From an uncultured bacterium (GTDB lineage Bacteria > Myxococcota_A > Polyangia > Polyangiales > Houyiibacteriaceae), in the NCBI GenBank assembly GCA_937998345.1, contig CALLDH010000275.1, positions 1 through 32,581 on the forward strand: a DNA stretch of 32,581 nucleotides. Reading direction: 5' to 3'. This document shows positions 22,664-30,911 of the stretch, piece by piece; position 1 is the first letter of the stretch, and every line of letters starts with the position of its first letter. Both the position numbers and the translations under genes were made by a program. The notes beneath the pieces are model-generated. The model was not told the DNA's origin. It was given only the letters and a program-made list of their open reading frames with translations, and ran no database searches.

Positions 22664-24193
22664 ATGAGCGCGAACGTCGGGAGCTTTCTGCATCGCTGGG
22701 CGCAGCAAGACCCTGGGCGAGCTGGCATCATCGATTCCGGCCACGACGACCTCGTGTTCAGCTATGGGGAGCTTGGTCGCCAAGCGTCCCGCGTGGCTGC
22801 GTGCCTGCTCGATCGCGGGCTGGGTCCCGGTGATCGCGTTGCGATCTGCACAGCCAACGGGCTGGACTTCATCGCTGCGTGGTTCGGGACGGTGTACGCG
22901 GGGTGCGCCACCCTTCCGATCCCGGCGATGTCGACAGCCCACGAAGTCGCGTTTCGGCTACAACATGCCGGCTGCAAGGCACTGCTCACCGACGCCGATC
23001 GGTCCGCCGTCGCGCACGAGGGTAAGGCGCGAGCAGGCACGTCCTCCGAAGTCCTTCTCGTCGGAGACGCGATCGCCAGCGCCACGGGCGAGGCGCCGCC
23101 CTGCGATACACCCCCGGACTCACCGGCCATGCTCCTCTACACCTCGGGAACGACAGGAGCTGCCAAATGCGTGTGCATCGCTCACGAATCGCTCGGCGCA
23201 CACACTCAAGCGCTCGTGGAGCAGACACTCCAGCTCACCGAAGATGATCGGGTCCTCGGCACTCTTCCCCTGACGCATTCGTATGGCATTCGCACGACGC
23301 TTCTCGTGCCGTTCTACGCCGGCGCAAGCACTGTGTTCGTCCCGCGATTCTCGCCGTCGCGCACCCTCGAGCTCTGCACCACGCATCGGATTACCTGGCT
23401 CCCTGGCGTGCCGACGATGTTCGTCGCATGGGCGAACGAGGACAGTCAGCCGAAGCCGGGCTCTCTTCGTTGGTGCATGAGCGCCGGGGCGCCGCTCGTC
23501 GAAGATGTGAGGCTGAGAGCGGAGGCACGCTTGGGGGCGCCGGTGCGCCAAGCATACGGGCTCACCGAGGCCAACCTCACCGCCGTCAACGCCCCACCGG
23601 ACAGGGCCGTTCCAGGATCGTCGGGCAAGCCCGTGGCCGGCGTCGATCTGAAAATTGCGGACGACTTTGGCGAAGAGCTTCCGCAAGGGGTGCACGGCGA
23701 AGTGCTGGTTCGCGGGCAGAACGTGATGGCGGGCTACCTCGACGAGAAGCTCGCGACCGCCCATGTGATGCGCGGCGGCTGGCTTCATACCGGCGACATT
23801 GGCTTCGTCGACGACGAGGGCCGCCTCACGATCGCCGACCGCAGCAAGGACCTGATTCTGCGCGGCGGCGCTAGCGTCTACCCTTCGGAGGTCGAAAACG
23901 TCCTCGCTCACCATCACGCGGTCAAGGACGTTGCCGTGGTAGGAAAGCCCGATGACTATTACGGCGAAGAGATCGTCGCTGTGGTCGTTCGCGATCTCGA
24001 TGTCACGGCCCGGCAGCTCGACGACTGGGCGCGAGAACAACTGGCTTCATACAAGGTGCCGCGGCGGTATGCGTTCGTCGAAACCCTTCCCCGAGGAGCC
24101 AGCGGAAAGACGCTCAAGCGTCGGCTTCGGGACCAGCTCGTGTCGGGTGAGCTCGGCGCAGAGCGGTTACCGCCGCACCGGCCGGCTCAGTAG
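22664..24193 (+). CDS. AMP-dependent acyl-CoA synthetase/ligase
   Basis: A 509-residue ANL superfamily enzyme, which activates a carboxylic acid as an acyl-adenylate and then usually transfers it to CoA. Core motifs are complete: LLYTSGTTGAAKCV (A3, P-loop), AYGLTE (A5), WLHTGDIGFVDDEG (A7), DRSKDLILRGG (A8) and the catalytic-lysine region LPRGASGKTLKRRLR (A10). The IPAMSTAHEVAFRL segment and size fit a fatty acid or aryl acid CoA ligase, but the acid cannot be assigned. The last 27 bp overlap the end of the convergent antiporter gene. Confidence 0.92.
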   Translation: MSANVGSFLHRWAQQDPGRAGIIDSGHDDLVFSYGELGRQASRVAACLLDRGLGPGDRVAICTANGLDFIAAWFGTVYAGCATLPIPAMSTAHEVAFRLQHAGCKALLTDADRSAVAHEGKARAGTSSEVLLVGDAIASATGEAPPCDTPPDSPAMLLYTSGTTGAAKCVCIAHESLGAHTQALVEQTLQLTEDDRVLGTLPLTHSYGIRTTLLVPFYAGASTVFVPRFSPSRTLELCTTHRITWLPGVPTMFVAWANEDSQPKPGSLRWCMSAGAPLVEDVRLRAEARLGAPVRQAYGLTEANLTAVNAPPDRAVPGSSGKPVAGVDLKIADDFGEELPQGVHGEVLVRGQNVMAGYLDEKLATAHVMRGGWLHTGDIGFVDDEGRLTIADRSKDLILRGGASVYPSEVENVLAHHHAVKDVAVVGKPDDYYGEEIVAVVVRDLDVTARQLDDWAREQLASYKVPRRYAFVETLPRGASGKTLKRRLRDQLVSGELGAERLPPHRPAQ

Positions 24194-25882
24194 CTCGAAC
24201 GCGCCAATCATCACGGCCGCACCGAGGAGCAGCCCCACCCACGGACCGTACCAGCCCGCGGCCACGGGGAGCTCCGCACAGAGCAAGCTGACGCCACCGA
24301 TGAAAAGTGCGTAAGGCAGCTGAGTTCGGACGTGGTCCATGTGATCACAGCTGGTGGCCATCGAGCTGAGAACCGTCGTATCGGAGATCGGCGAGCAGTG
24401 ATCTCCCCAGACCGACCCCGCCAGGATCGACGAGACGGTGCCGAAAAGGATCGTCTCGTTTCCTGGTGCGATCTCATGTGCGAGCGGGACCACCAGCGGA
24501 AACAGAATCGCCATCGTGCCCCAAGAGGTTCCCGTCGCGAAGCTCACCAATGCCGCCATCACGAACACGGTTGCCGGAATCCAGGCTGGCGCGATCCAAT
24601 CGCCTACAGCCCCGATCAGAAACGACGCGGTGTCGAGGTCACGACACACCGCTCCGAGCGACCACGCCAGAACGAGGATCACGGCCGCGAAGAGCATCGA
24701 GCGCATGCCGGACATCCAAGCTTCAATCGACTTGCCGAACGACAGTGCTCCACTCCACACAGAGAGCGCCAAGGCGGCGAGGCAGCCCGCCCCTGTCCCC
24801 CACAGAATCGCCGCGCTCGAGCTGGCCTCACCCACGATCGCCCGAAGAGACGGCTCCATTCCGGCGGACAGGACCTTCGCTCGCCCATCGACATAGATTC
24901 CAATCGCGGCGACGAAGACCACCACGACGACCGGAATCAAGGCGTTCATAGGGCGACCGGGGAGCTCCTCGGGGACCGACTCCTCGTGGAAGTCCGAAGC
25001 GGGTTGGGCTCCGGCACGCGCAAGGAGGCCTTCTTCGAGTGCGCGCCGCTCCGCCCGCAGCATCGGCCCGAAGTCGCGCCCGCGGAACGCGATCCACGCG
25101 ACGAAGATGAGCATGAGGATTGGATAGAACCGAAAGGGGATCGTTTCGATGAACGTCAGGTACGCGTCCCGCTCGATACCGAGGTGGGTAAACTGGTCTC
25201 CGATGTAGCCGACCTCGACGCCGATCCAAGAGGAGATCAGTGCCAGGCTAGCCACAGGTGCCGCGGTCGCGTCCACGAGGAACGCGAGCTTCTCCCGGCT
25301 GATGCGGAGGCGATCGGTAACTGGGCGCATCGAGGACCCTACGAGCAGCGAGTTGGCGTAGTCGTCGAAGAAGACGAGCAAGCCGAGGAACCAGGTCGTC
25401 AGCTGTCCTCGTCGACGGCTCGTCCCGTCGGTGCTCACCCAGGAAGCGAGCCCCTTCGCACCGCCACTTTGTGTCATCAGCCCTAGCATTCCACCGAGGA
25501 GCAAGCTGAATACGAGGATCGACGCGTGCCCTCTATCCGCGATCGCGTTGACGACGTAGGTGTCGAGCAAGCGCGCGAAGGATGCGAAGGGCGACAGTCC
25601 CGAAATCAAGAACGCGCCGAGCCACACCCCGAGGGTCAAGGCGACCAAAACGTGACGAAACAATAACGCCAGGGCGATCGCGAAAAGCGGTGGCAGAATC
25701 GAGACCCACGCGGGGGGGCCGCTCTCCGGACCCCCGTCGGCTACCTCCACCGCCGCGCCCGGTATACTATTCAAGGAAATATTCTGAATGACGGTCGGCG
25801 CGGCGCCGTCATTGGGAATAGCGCTCGCAGTCGCGGCCGCGAAACCACCGACAACCACCAGAACCGCGAGGACCATACGCAT
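24167..25882 (-). CDS. NhaC-type Na+/H+ antiporter family protein with exported N-terminal region
   Basis: A 571-residue membrane protein with about twelve helices. The segments FFDDYANSLLVGSSMRP, TAAPVASLALISSWIG, ATGTSWGTMAILFPLV and GSVWGDHCSPISDTTVLSS are typical of NhaC/YuiF antiporters. The start at 25882 gives MRMVLAVLVVVGGFAAATAS, a signal-peptide-like segment, followed by about 50 polar residues before the first clear membrane helix (PAWVSILPPLFAIALALLF), an extension absent from short NhaC proteins. The ATG lies on the same CATG as the start of the divergent gene at 25881, and no good ribosome site precedes it, so the true start could be a little different. The transported ion is not certain. 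Confidence 0.87.
   Translation of the reverse strand: MRMVLAVLVVVGGFAAATASAIPNDGAAPTVIQNISLNSIPGAAVEVADGGPESGPPAWVSILPPLFAIALALLFRHVLVALTLGVWLGAFLISGLSPFASFARLLDTYVVNAIADRGHASILVFSLLLGGMLGLMTQSGGAKGLASWVSTDGTSRRRGQLTTWFLGLLVFFDDYANSLLVGSSMRPVTDRLRISREKLAFLVDATAAPVASLALISSWIGVEVGYIGDQFTHLGIERDAYLTFIETIPFRFYPILMLIFVAWIAFRGRDFGPMLRAERRALEEGLLARAGAQPASDFHEESVPEELPGRPMNALIPVVVVVFVAAIGIYVDGRAKVLSAGMEPSLRAIVGEASSSAAILWGTGAGCLAALALSVWSGALSFGKSIEAWMSGMRSMLFAAVILVLAWSLGAVCRDLDTASFLIGAVGDWIAPAWIPATVFVMAALVSFATGTSWGTMAILFPLVVPLAHEIAPGNETILFGTVSSILAGSVWGDHCSPISDTTVLSSMATSCDHMDHVRTQLPYALFIGGVSLLCAELPVAAGWYGPWVGLLLGAAVMIGAFELLSRPVRR
25763..25768 (+). promoter_or_regulatory. Candidate -10 element inside the antiporter 5' region
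   Basis: TATACT lies in an AT-rich patch inside the leftward antiporter gene and points at the rightward SRPBCC gene. No convincing -35 is seen. An AAGGA lies shortly downstream at 25773-25777, before an ATG at 25788 that is in frame with the SRPBCC gene. It may supply the transcript for that gene. Confidence 0.3.
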
Positions 25883-26555
25883 GAACAAGGTCAGACATAG
25901 ACAGGAACGCAGCCGAAGGTCAATTTTGACCACGGCCCTAGCGTTGCTCTGTGTCGTCACGGTGATGGTCGCCGCCCCCTCCCGTTCGCTCTCCAGCAAC
26001 GACGCGCTCACCGAGGAGGACAAGAAGCTGCTCATGGCGGGTGAGCTGGTCATGAAGCAGAAGAACGAGCAGCGAGGCTCGCTCAAACTGATCGGCGGGC
26101 AGAGCTGGCAGATCATCGACGTGCCGGTGGATCTCGCCTGGCAGGCTCTATCGGACTTGCCGAGATACAAGAGCTTCATCCCGCTTGCGACGGAAAGCGA
26201 GATCAAACATCAGGCCGGAAACGAAGCCGACTTGGCCATGCGCCAGCAATGGGGACCCATCGACGTTCGCTACGTATTCCAGACGACGCTCGAGCCCGAT
26301 CACCGTTCGATGGTCTTCCGCGTCGACCACTCGCAGGATCACGACATCCGTGCAGGCTGGGGCTTCATGCGGCTCCGGCCGTTCAAAGGGGGGCGAACCC
26401 TCGTCTCGTTCGGCGCACTCGTCGACATCGGCGACGGCGTCTTCGTATCGATCATCCGCCCGGCAATCCGGCGGGACCTGCTGCGGATCCCCTACTATTT
26501 CAAGCGCCATATCGAAGGGGATGGCCGCGCGCTCTACATCGGCGGGGGGCCCTAG
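25881..26555 (+). CDS. Exported SRPBCC (START-like) domain protein
   Basis: A 224-residue protein starting MNKVRHRQERSRRSILTTAL, a basic N-region followed by a hydrophobic stretch (LALLCVVTVMVAAP), so exported or membrane-anchored. The rest fits the SRPBCC ligand-binding fold: VPVDLAWQALSDLPRYKSFIPLATES is the characteristic opening helix-strand segment, and the family's long C-terminal helix is seen near the end (IIRPAIRRDLLRIPYYFKRHIE). Ligand unknown; a lipid or aromatic is usual. GAGGA lies about 10 bp upstream of the ATG. An in-frame ATG at 25788 is a possible alternative start. Its stop overlaps the convergent ALDH gene by 4 bp. Confidence 0.78.
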   Translation: MNKVRHRQERSRRSILTTALALLCVVTVMVAAPSRSLSSNDALTEEDKKLLMAGELVMKQKNEQRGSLKLIGGQSWQIIDVPVDLAWQALSDLPRYKSFIPLATESEIKHQAGNEADLAMRQQWGPIDVRYVFQTTLEPDHRSMVFRVDHSQDHDIRAGWGFMRLRPFKGGRTLVSFGALVDIGDGVFVSIIRPAIRRDLLRIPYYFKRHIEGDGRALYIGGGP

Positions 26556-27964
26556 AGCAGCCGCTTGATCCAGCGCAGCTTCCGAGCGGAGTACGGCGGG
26601 AAGAGCATTGGTGGATCGGGGAGCAGCGGCTTTTTTAGAACAGCGCGCCGGTGCGAGAATGTCTCGAAGGAGCGGTGGCCGTGATAGGCGCCCATTCCAC
26701 TGTCGCCCACGCCGCCGAACGGAAGCTGGAGCACCCCTACGTGAAGCCAGATGTGGTTGATCGTCGTGCCGCCAGCGCTGGTGCCAGCGAGGACACGATC
26801 CTGTGTGTCCTTCTCGCGTGCAAAAACATAGAGCGCCAAGGGCTTGGGGCGCTCGTTGACGAAGCGGATGGCGGATTCGACGCTTGGGACTGATATTACG
26901 GGCAGAATCGGGCCGAAGATCTCCTCCTGCATCACCGAGTGATCTCCGCTCACGTTCCTCAGGATGGTTGGTGCGATGTAGCGGTCTGACAGATCGGTTT
27001 CGCCGCCAGTAACGACATCCGCGTCCGCGAGCAAGCGAGTCAATCGCGCATGATGTCGCTCGTTGACGATGCGAGCGTAGTCAGGGCTCTGCTGGGGGTC
27101 ATCTCCGTAGAACTCCCGAATCGCGGAGACCATGCGATTGACCAGCGCGTCGTGAACACGGTCGTGGACCAGCACGTAGTCCGGGGCCACGCAGGTCTGG
27201 CCGGCGTTGAAGAACTTGCCGTACACGATCCTCTTGGCAGCCAGGTCTAGGTCGACGTTCTCGTCAACGATGCATGGGCTCTTGCCGCCGAGCTCGAGGG
27301 TGACGGGCGTGAGGTTCTTTGCCGCCGCCTGCATGACGATGCGACCAACCGTCCCGTTACCCGTGTAGAAGACGTGATCCCACTTCTCGCGCAACAACGC
27401 GGTTGTTTCGGGGACGCCACCTTCCACGACCTTCACCGCCTTCGGATCGAGATACTTGGGCACCCACTTGGCAACCAACGCTGAAACATTCGGTGCAACC
27501 TCAGAGGGCTTGAGCACCGCGCAGTTGCCAGCCGCGATTGCGCCGACGAGTGGCAATAGCACCAGCTGGAGCGGGTAATTCCAAGCCCCTATGATCAGAG
27601 TTACACCGAGGGGCTCTCTGTAAATGTGGCTGCGGCCCGGCATCGCTACGGCCGAAGTGCCGACGCGCTCGGGCTTCATCCACGAACGGAGCTTCTTGCG
27701 CGAGAGGCGGAGCTCCGTCAGCGTGACCCCAATCTCCGCACCGAATGCCTCCGTGGCGGGCTTCCCGAGGTCAGCCGCAAGCGCGGCGAAAATGTCTTCT
27801 TCGCGCTCCATGAGGAAATGCCCGATCGCGTCGAGTTGTCCGAGGCGCCAAGACAGCGGCCTCGTGGCTCCCGTCTCGAAATAGCCACGAAGGGCGCGAA
27901 CCAGCGACGGCGCCGGCCCCTCGGGAACCTCTGTGGGGGTCGAAACGAGCTGTAATTCAGACAT
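26552..27964 (-). CDS. Aldehyde dehydrogenase, ALDH3/fatty aldehyde dehydrogenase-like
   Basis: A 470-residue NAD(P)-dependent aldehyde dehydrogenase. Key residues: N129 (GAWNYPLQL), E224 (LELGGKSP), and the catalytic C258 (NAGQTCVAPD). The size, the opening segment and the conserved PKYLDPKAVKVVEGG segment are those of class 3 enzymes, which oxidise medium- and long-chain fatty aldehydes. GGGAGG about 6 bp before the ATG supports the start. The C-terminus is basic and aromatic (FPPYSARKLRWIKRLL) and could bind membranes, as in fatty aldehyde dehydrogenases. It lies downstream of the desaturase gene on the same strand but is separated by 259 bp. Confidence 0.92.
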   Translation of the reverse strand: MSELQLVSTPTEVPEGPAPSLVRALRGYFETGATRPLSWRLGQLDAIGHFLMEREEDIFAALAADLGKPATEAFGAEIGVTLTELRLSRKKLRSWMKPERVGTSAVAMPGRSHIYREPLGVTLIIGAWNYPLQLVLLPLVGAIAAGNCAVLKPSEVAPNVSALVAKWVPKYLDPKAVKVVEGGVPETTALLREKWDHVFYTGNGTVGRIVMQAAAKNLTPVTLELGGKSPCIVDENVDLDLAAKRIVYGKFFNAGQTCVAPDYVLVHDRVHDALVNRMVSAIREFYGDDPQQSPDYARIVNERHHARLTRLLADADVVTGGETDLSDRYIAPTILRNVSGDHSVMQEEIFGPILPVISVPSVESAIRFVNERPKPLALYVFAREKDTQDRVLAGTSAGGTTINHIWLHVGVLQLPFGGVGDSGMGAYHGHRSFETFSHRRAVLKKPLLPDPPMLFPPYSARKLRWIKRLL

Positions 27965-28038
27965 GAGCGGACCTCCCAGGAGACGGAGGCATCAAGAATT
28001 GCCTCGGTATTTCAGACCGTTACGGAGAGCGCGAAACA

Positions 28039-28048
28039 ATTTCGAAAT
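28039..28048. promoter_or_regulatory. 10-bp perfect palindrome, candidate operator
   Basis: ATTTCGAAAT lies 75 bp upstream of the ALDH start and just before the plus-strand TATAAT at 28063. It could be an operator for either transcript. No regulator gene lies immediately beside it. Confidence 0.3.
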
Positions 28049-28062
28049 GATCCTAATCTCTG

Positions 28063-28068
28063 TATAAT
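28063..28068 (+). promoter_or_regulatory. Consensus -10 box TATAAT
   Basis: A perfect TATAAT in otherwise GC-rich DNA. The only upstream hexamer at a workable 16-nt spacing, TTCGAA (28041-28046), is a poor -35. If active, transcription would start near 28075, a few bases before the ATG at 28088 and about 30 before the ATG at 28108. Confidence 0.4.
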
Positions 28069-28107
28069 CACGCGACCGGGGTACGTCATGCCCGAACGGA
28101 GGCCTTG

Positions 28108-28188
28108 ATGCACAGCAGCGAACGTAAATGGCAACCTGAACAAAGACCTGCTCCCTGGTGGGCGCATATCCTACGTTGGTGGCTGTAG
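28108..28188 (+). CDS. Possible 26-codon Trp-rich micro-ORF
   Basis: An ATG preceded by GGAGG with 5-bp spacing opens a 26-codon frame with five tryptophans, ending PWWAHILRWWL then TAG. A six-codon frame (MPERRP, from 28088) ends in a TGA that overlaps this ATG, a layout seen in leader peptides. A consensus TATAAT lies 40 bp upstream. No rightward gene follows within the region, so a trp-like attenuator is unlikely. It could be a small membrane-active peptide, a leader, or chance. No known family is recognised. Confidence 0.3.
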   Translation: MHSSERKWQPEQRPAPWWAHILRWWL

Positions 28189-28193
28189 AGCAC

Positions 28194-28216
28194 CCCCGTA
28201 AAGCTCGGCCACGGGG
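28194..28216. other. Short stem-loop between micro-ORF and desaturase 3' end
   Basis: CCCCGT and ACGGGG pair across an 11-nt loop, just after the micro-ORF stop and just before the leftward desaturase stop. No T-run follows in either direction, so it is not a classic intrinsic terminator. It may be the 3' end structure of the desaturase mRNA. Confidence 0.3.
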
Positions 28217-28223
28217 CTTCGCC

Positions 28224-29147
28224 CTAGGCGGCCAGACTTAGTTTCTCGCCCCCGCTCTCAGTGACGCCGTCTCGGTCGTCGACCTCGCCCCTGTCGCGGC
28301 GACGCCCCTCTTGGAGGACGCGTTCTGGGACTGCACGGATGTCCCACACGAGCCCGACCCAGCTCAACATCCTGAGCGTGTAATAGGTCACGTCGACTTC
28401 CCACCAGTAGAAGCCCTGGCGGCACGAGGACTGGTAATGGTGGTGGTTGTTGTGCCAACCCTCTCCGAGCGTCAGCAAGGCCGTCAGCATGTTGTTGCGG
28501 CTCTGGTCGGTCGTATCGAAGCGCTTCGTGCCCCAGATGTGCGTGAGCGAGTTGATCAGGAATGTGTTGTGCCAAAGCAGCACGGTGCTCCCGAAGAACC
28601 CAATGAACAGCCCGGGCCAGCCGGCAATCAGGAAACATACGGTCGCGAGAGCGGCCGGTGGCACGGCCCAGTACTTGTTGAGCCATCGAAGCTCGGGGTA
28701 CTTCGCGAAGTCCCGGATTTTGTCCCAGCGCGTTTCCTCTGTGTCATCGAAGATCCAGCCGACATGCGCATAGAATACGCTGTTCAGAATCGGAGAGTGA
28801 ACGTCGCCGGGTTGATCGGAAAGCTTGTGGTGCACGCGGTGGTGCGCGGCCCACCAGAGCACGCCTTTTTGTGAGCTGCTTTGCGCTAGCACAGCGAGGA
28901 AGAGCTGGAAGGCGCGGCTGGTCTTGTAGGTACGATGGGAGAAGTACCGATGGTAGCCCGCGGTGACACCCCACAAACGAACGAACAGGAGCACGAAGCA
29001 CAGCACCACGGCCTGCCAAGTCACTCCAGACCAGAACGCTCCGAGCACGGCAAGGTGCGAAAGCACGAATATCGTGGACCGTCGCCACTGCTCACCTCGA
29101 CTCAGGGAGCTCCTGGCTGGCTTCGCCTCCAGAACCGTCGTTTCCAT
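28224..29147 (-). CDS. Membrane fatty acid desaturase, acyl-CoA delta-9 type
   Basis: A 307-residue integral membrane di-iron desaturase. All three histidine boxes are intact: HRYFSH (66-71), HHRVHH (102-107) and HNNHHH (about 238-243), with WWEVDVTYYTLRMLSWVGLV following. The WGVTAGYHRYFSHRTYKT opening and the box spacing match the stearoyl-CoA delta-9 desaturase group, which puts a double bond into saturated acyl chains for membrane fluidity. The tail after about 275 is basic, acidic and low-complexity. Transcribed in the same direction as the two-component pair immediately upstream, from which it is separated by 91 bp and a terminator-like palindrome. Confidence 0.93.
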   Translation of the reverse strand: METTVLEAKPARSSLSRGEQWRRSTIFVLSHLAVLGAFWSGVTWQAVVLCFVLLFVRLWGVTAGYHRYFSHRTYKTSRAFQLFLAVLAQSSSQKGVLWWAAHHRVHHKLSDQPGDVHSPILNSVFYAHVGWIFDDTEETRWDKIRDFAKYPELRWLNKYWAVPPAALATVCFLIAGWPGLFIGFFGSTVLLWHNTFLINSLTHIWGTKRFDTTDQSRNNMLTALLTLGEGWHNNHHHYQSSCRQGFYWWEVDVTYYTLRMLSWVGLVWDIRAVPERVLQEGRRRDRGEVDDRDGVTESGGEKLSLAA

Positions 29148-29215
29148 CCCCCGAAGCTATCCCAGCCCCAGCAATACGACCGTCACCGTTTACCCCCCTT
29201 TTGTCATAGTTATGT

Positions 29216-29238
29216 AAAAAGGGGTCTGACCTCTTTTT
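29216..29238. repeat. Second palindromic repeat, terminator-like
   Basis: Arms AAAAAGGGGTC and GACCTCTTTTT around one T; ten of eleven positions pair and the last is G-T. It abuts the stop codon of the response regulator gene (29239) and has the same 11-1-11 plan as the copy at 21315-21337. A further CCCCCCTTTT at 29193-29202 could pair with the AAAAAGGGG. It probably works as a terminator for the two-component operon. Confidence 0.7.
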
Positions 29239-29955
29239 CTACGCGATGAACTTGTAGCCGGCGCCTCGGACGGAGAGGATGTGGGTGGGGGAGCCCGGGT
29301 TTTCTTCGAAGCGGCGGCGGAGACGGGAGATGAAATTGTCTACGGTGCGGGTGTTGCCGTAGTTGCGGAGCTTCCACACTCGCTCGAGGAGCTCGGTGCG
29401 GCTCAGGACGCGGCCGGCGTTCTCGGCGAAGTAACGCAGGAGGTCGAGCTCCAGCTGCGTGAGCTGCACCTCCTCACCAGAAACCGTGACCTCGTGGGTG
29501 TCGAAGTTGATCTCGGCCGTGCCGAACGAGAGCGTGGTGGCTTTCGCGCTGTTGCCGGAGACTTGCTCCCAGCGCTGGCGCCGCAGCACCGAACGCACCC
29601 TGGCGAGCAGCTCACCGAGCTCGAACGGCTTGACCATATAGTCGTCTGCACCCGCCTCGAGGCCGAGCACCCGGTCTTCGGGCGACGAGCGCGCCGTCAG
29701 CATGATCACGGGTACGAAATTGCCCGCGTCTCGGAACCTCTTGCAGAGGTCGAAGCCGTTGACGTCGGGGAGCATGACGTCCAACACGATGGCGTCGTAG
29801 CCACTGGGATCAAGCAATCGCTGACCCGCCTCTTTGGCGTTTGCCGCAACGTCGACGCGGTACCCCTCGAGCTCGAGGTTTAGTTTGAGGCCAGCCGCAA
29901 GGTGTTCTTCGTCTTCGACGATCAGGAGCCGTTGCGCTTCGTGGCTGGTCATCAT
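29239..29955 (-). CDS. OmpR/PhoB family response regulator
   Basis: A 238-residue response regulator. The receiver domain has the acidic pocket (VEDEE at about 13-17), phosphoacceptor D59 (LDVMLPD), T87 and K109 (MVKPFE). The C-terminal winged helix carries LTQLELDLLRYFAENAGRVLSR and the final VRGAGYKF of DNA-binding OmpR-type regulators. The ATG overlaps the kinase stop by 4 bp (ATGA), a normal two-component operon arrangement. Targets are unknown; the desaturase lies next downstream. Confidence 0.94.
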   Translation of the reverse strand: MMTSHEAQRLLIVEDEEHLAAGLKLNLELEGYRVDVAANAKEAGQRLLDPSGYDAIVLDVMLPDVNGFDLCKRFRDAGNFVPVIMLTARSSPEDRVLGLEAGADDYMVKPFELGELLARVRSVLRRQRWEQVSGNSAKATTLSFGTAEINFDTHEVTVSGEEVQLTQLELDLLRYFAENAGRVLSRTELLERVWKLRNYGNTRTVDNFISRLRRRFEENPGSPTHILSVRGAGYKFIA

Positions 29956-30893
29956 CCGCTCACCACAGGGGTCACGGGGAGCTCGACGCGCATAGTGGTG
30001 CCCTGCCCTCGCCCCTCGGAAGACGCCTGTACCTTACCACCCAGCTGCTTAACCAGCGCCCAGACGACGAAAAGCCCGAGCCCCGTCCCCCGGCGCTCTC
30101 GTACCTCTTGATCCTCCACTCGATAGAAGCGGTGGAAGACTCTCTTCAAGTCCTTTCGATCGATCCCGATGCCGTTGTCGCTCACCTCGACGCGGACCGT
30201 TTCGTTCGATACTCTACGCGCCACGACCTCGACTCGAGCCGGACGCTCCGAGTACTTGGCTGCGTTGTCGATCAGATTCTTCACCACAATCTCGAGTGCT
30301 GCGCGATCGGTCGACACGATGATCTCCGGGTCGACGTCGACGAGCACTTCGGTGGGTTCGAGCTTGTGCCGAGCGCGAACGGATGCGGCACACTGCTCGA
30401 CCAGCTGAGCGAGTGACACGTCACTGAGGTTCAACATCCCGGGTCGCGCATAAGACAGACGGTTCGCCTCCAAAACGTCATCGATGAACGCGCGCAGACG
30501 GTCGACGTCTTCGAGCATCATGCGGCGCAGCCTCTCGCGCGCGTCTCCTTCGAGACCTTCGCGCCCGAGCGTCTCCAGACACAGCTGCAGCGACGCAAGC
30601 GGACTCTTGAGCTCGTGCGTGACCGAATCGATGAAGGTGTCTTGCTTGCGCACTTCGATGATTCCGCGGGCAAGCGAGATCACGAACAGCACCAGCACGA
30701 CGATGATCAGCACGAAGGAAAGAGCGCCCAGCACGAGGAGCCAGACATCGCCCGCGATGTCGGCTGAGCGGGTGATCTTCTGGCCGAGGAGGAACGACCA
30801 GCCGACCAGGAGTGCGATGCTCAATAGAACGGTGATCGCACCCAGGGTGATGGGGATCGAGATCGAGGACCGGATTTTGCGACGACGTGCCAT
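29952..30893 (-). CDS. Sensor histidine kinase with very short extracytoplasmic loop
   Basis: A 313-residue kinase. Two membrane helices (about 13-35 and 51-73) are joined by a loop of about 15 residues, too small for a sensor domain, so it may sense within the membrane or through a partner. The HisKA domain follows directly, with phosphoacceptor H93 in SVTHELKSPLA and no HAMP or PAS domain. The ATP-binding domain has the N box (NLIDNAAKYS), the G1 DNGIGI and the G2 GTGLGL. Overlaps the response regulator by 4 bp. The stop of the broken SprT-like gene is 18 bp upstream. Confidence 0.93.
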   Translation of the reverse strand: MARRRKIRSSISIPITLGAITVLLSIALLVGWSFLLGQKITRSADIAGDVWLLVLGALSFVLIIVVLVLFVISLARGIIEVRKQDTFIDSVTHELKSPLASLQLCLETLGREGLEGDARERLRRMMLEDVDRLRAFIDDVLEANRLSYARPGMLNLSDVSLAQLVEQCAASVRARHKLEPTEVLVDVDPEIIVSTDRAALEIVVKNLIDNAAKYSERPARVEVVARRVSNETVRVEVSDNGIGIDRKDLKRVFHRFYRVEDQEVRERRGTGLGLFVVWALVKQLGGKVQASSEGRGQGTTMRVELPVTPVVSG

Positions 30894-30911
30894 CGGATTA
30901 GTTGAGACGAG

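Noticed and set aside
24332-25486. 384-codon rightward frame inside the antiporter gene
   Set aside because: Hydrophilic Arg/His-rich antisense shadow of a membrane protein.
28108-28216. trp-operon attenuator
   Set aside because: Trp codons and a hairpin are present, but no rightward gene follows and there is no antiterminator/terminator pair with a U-run.
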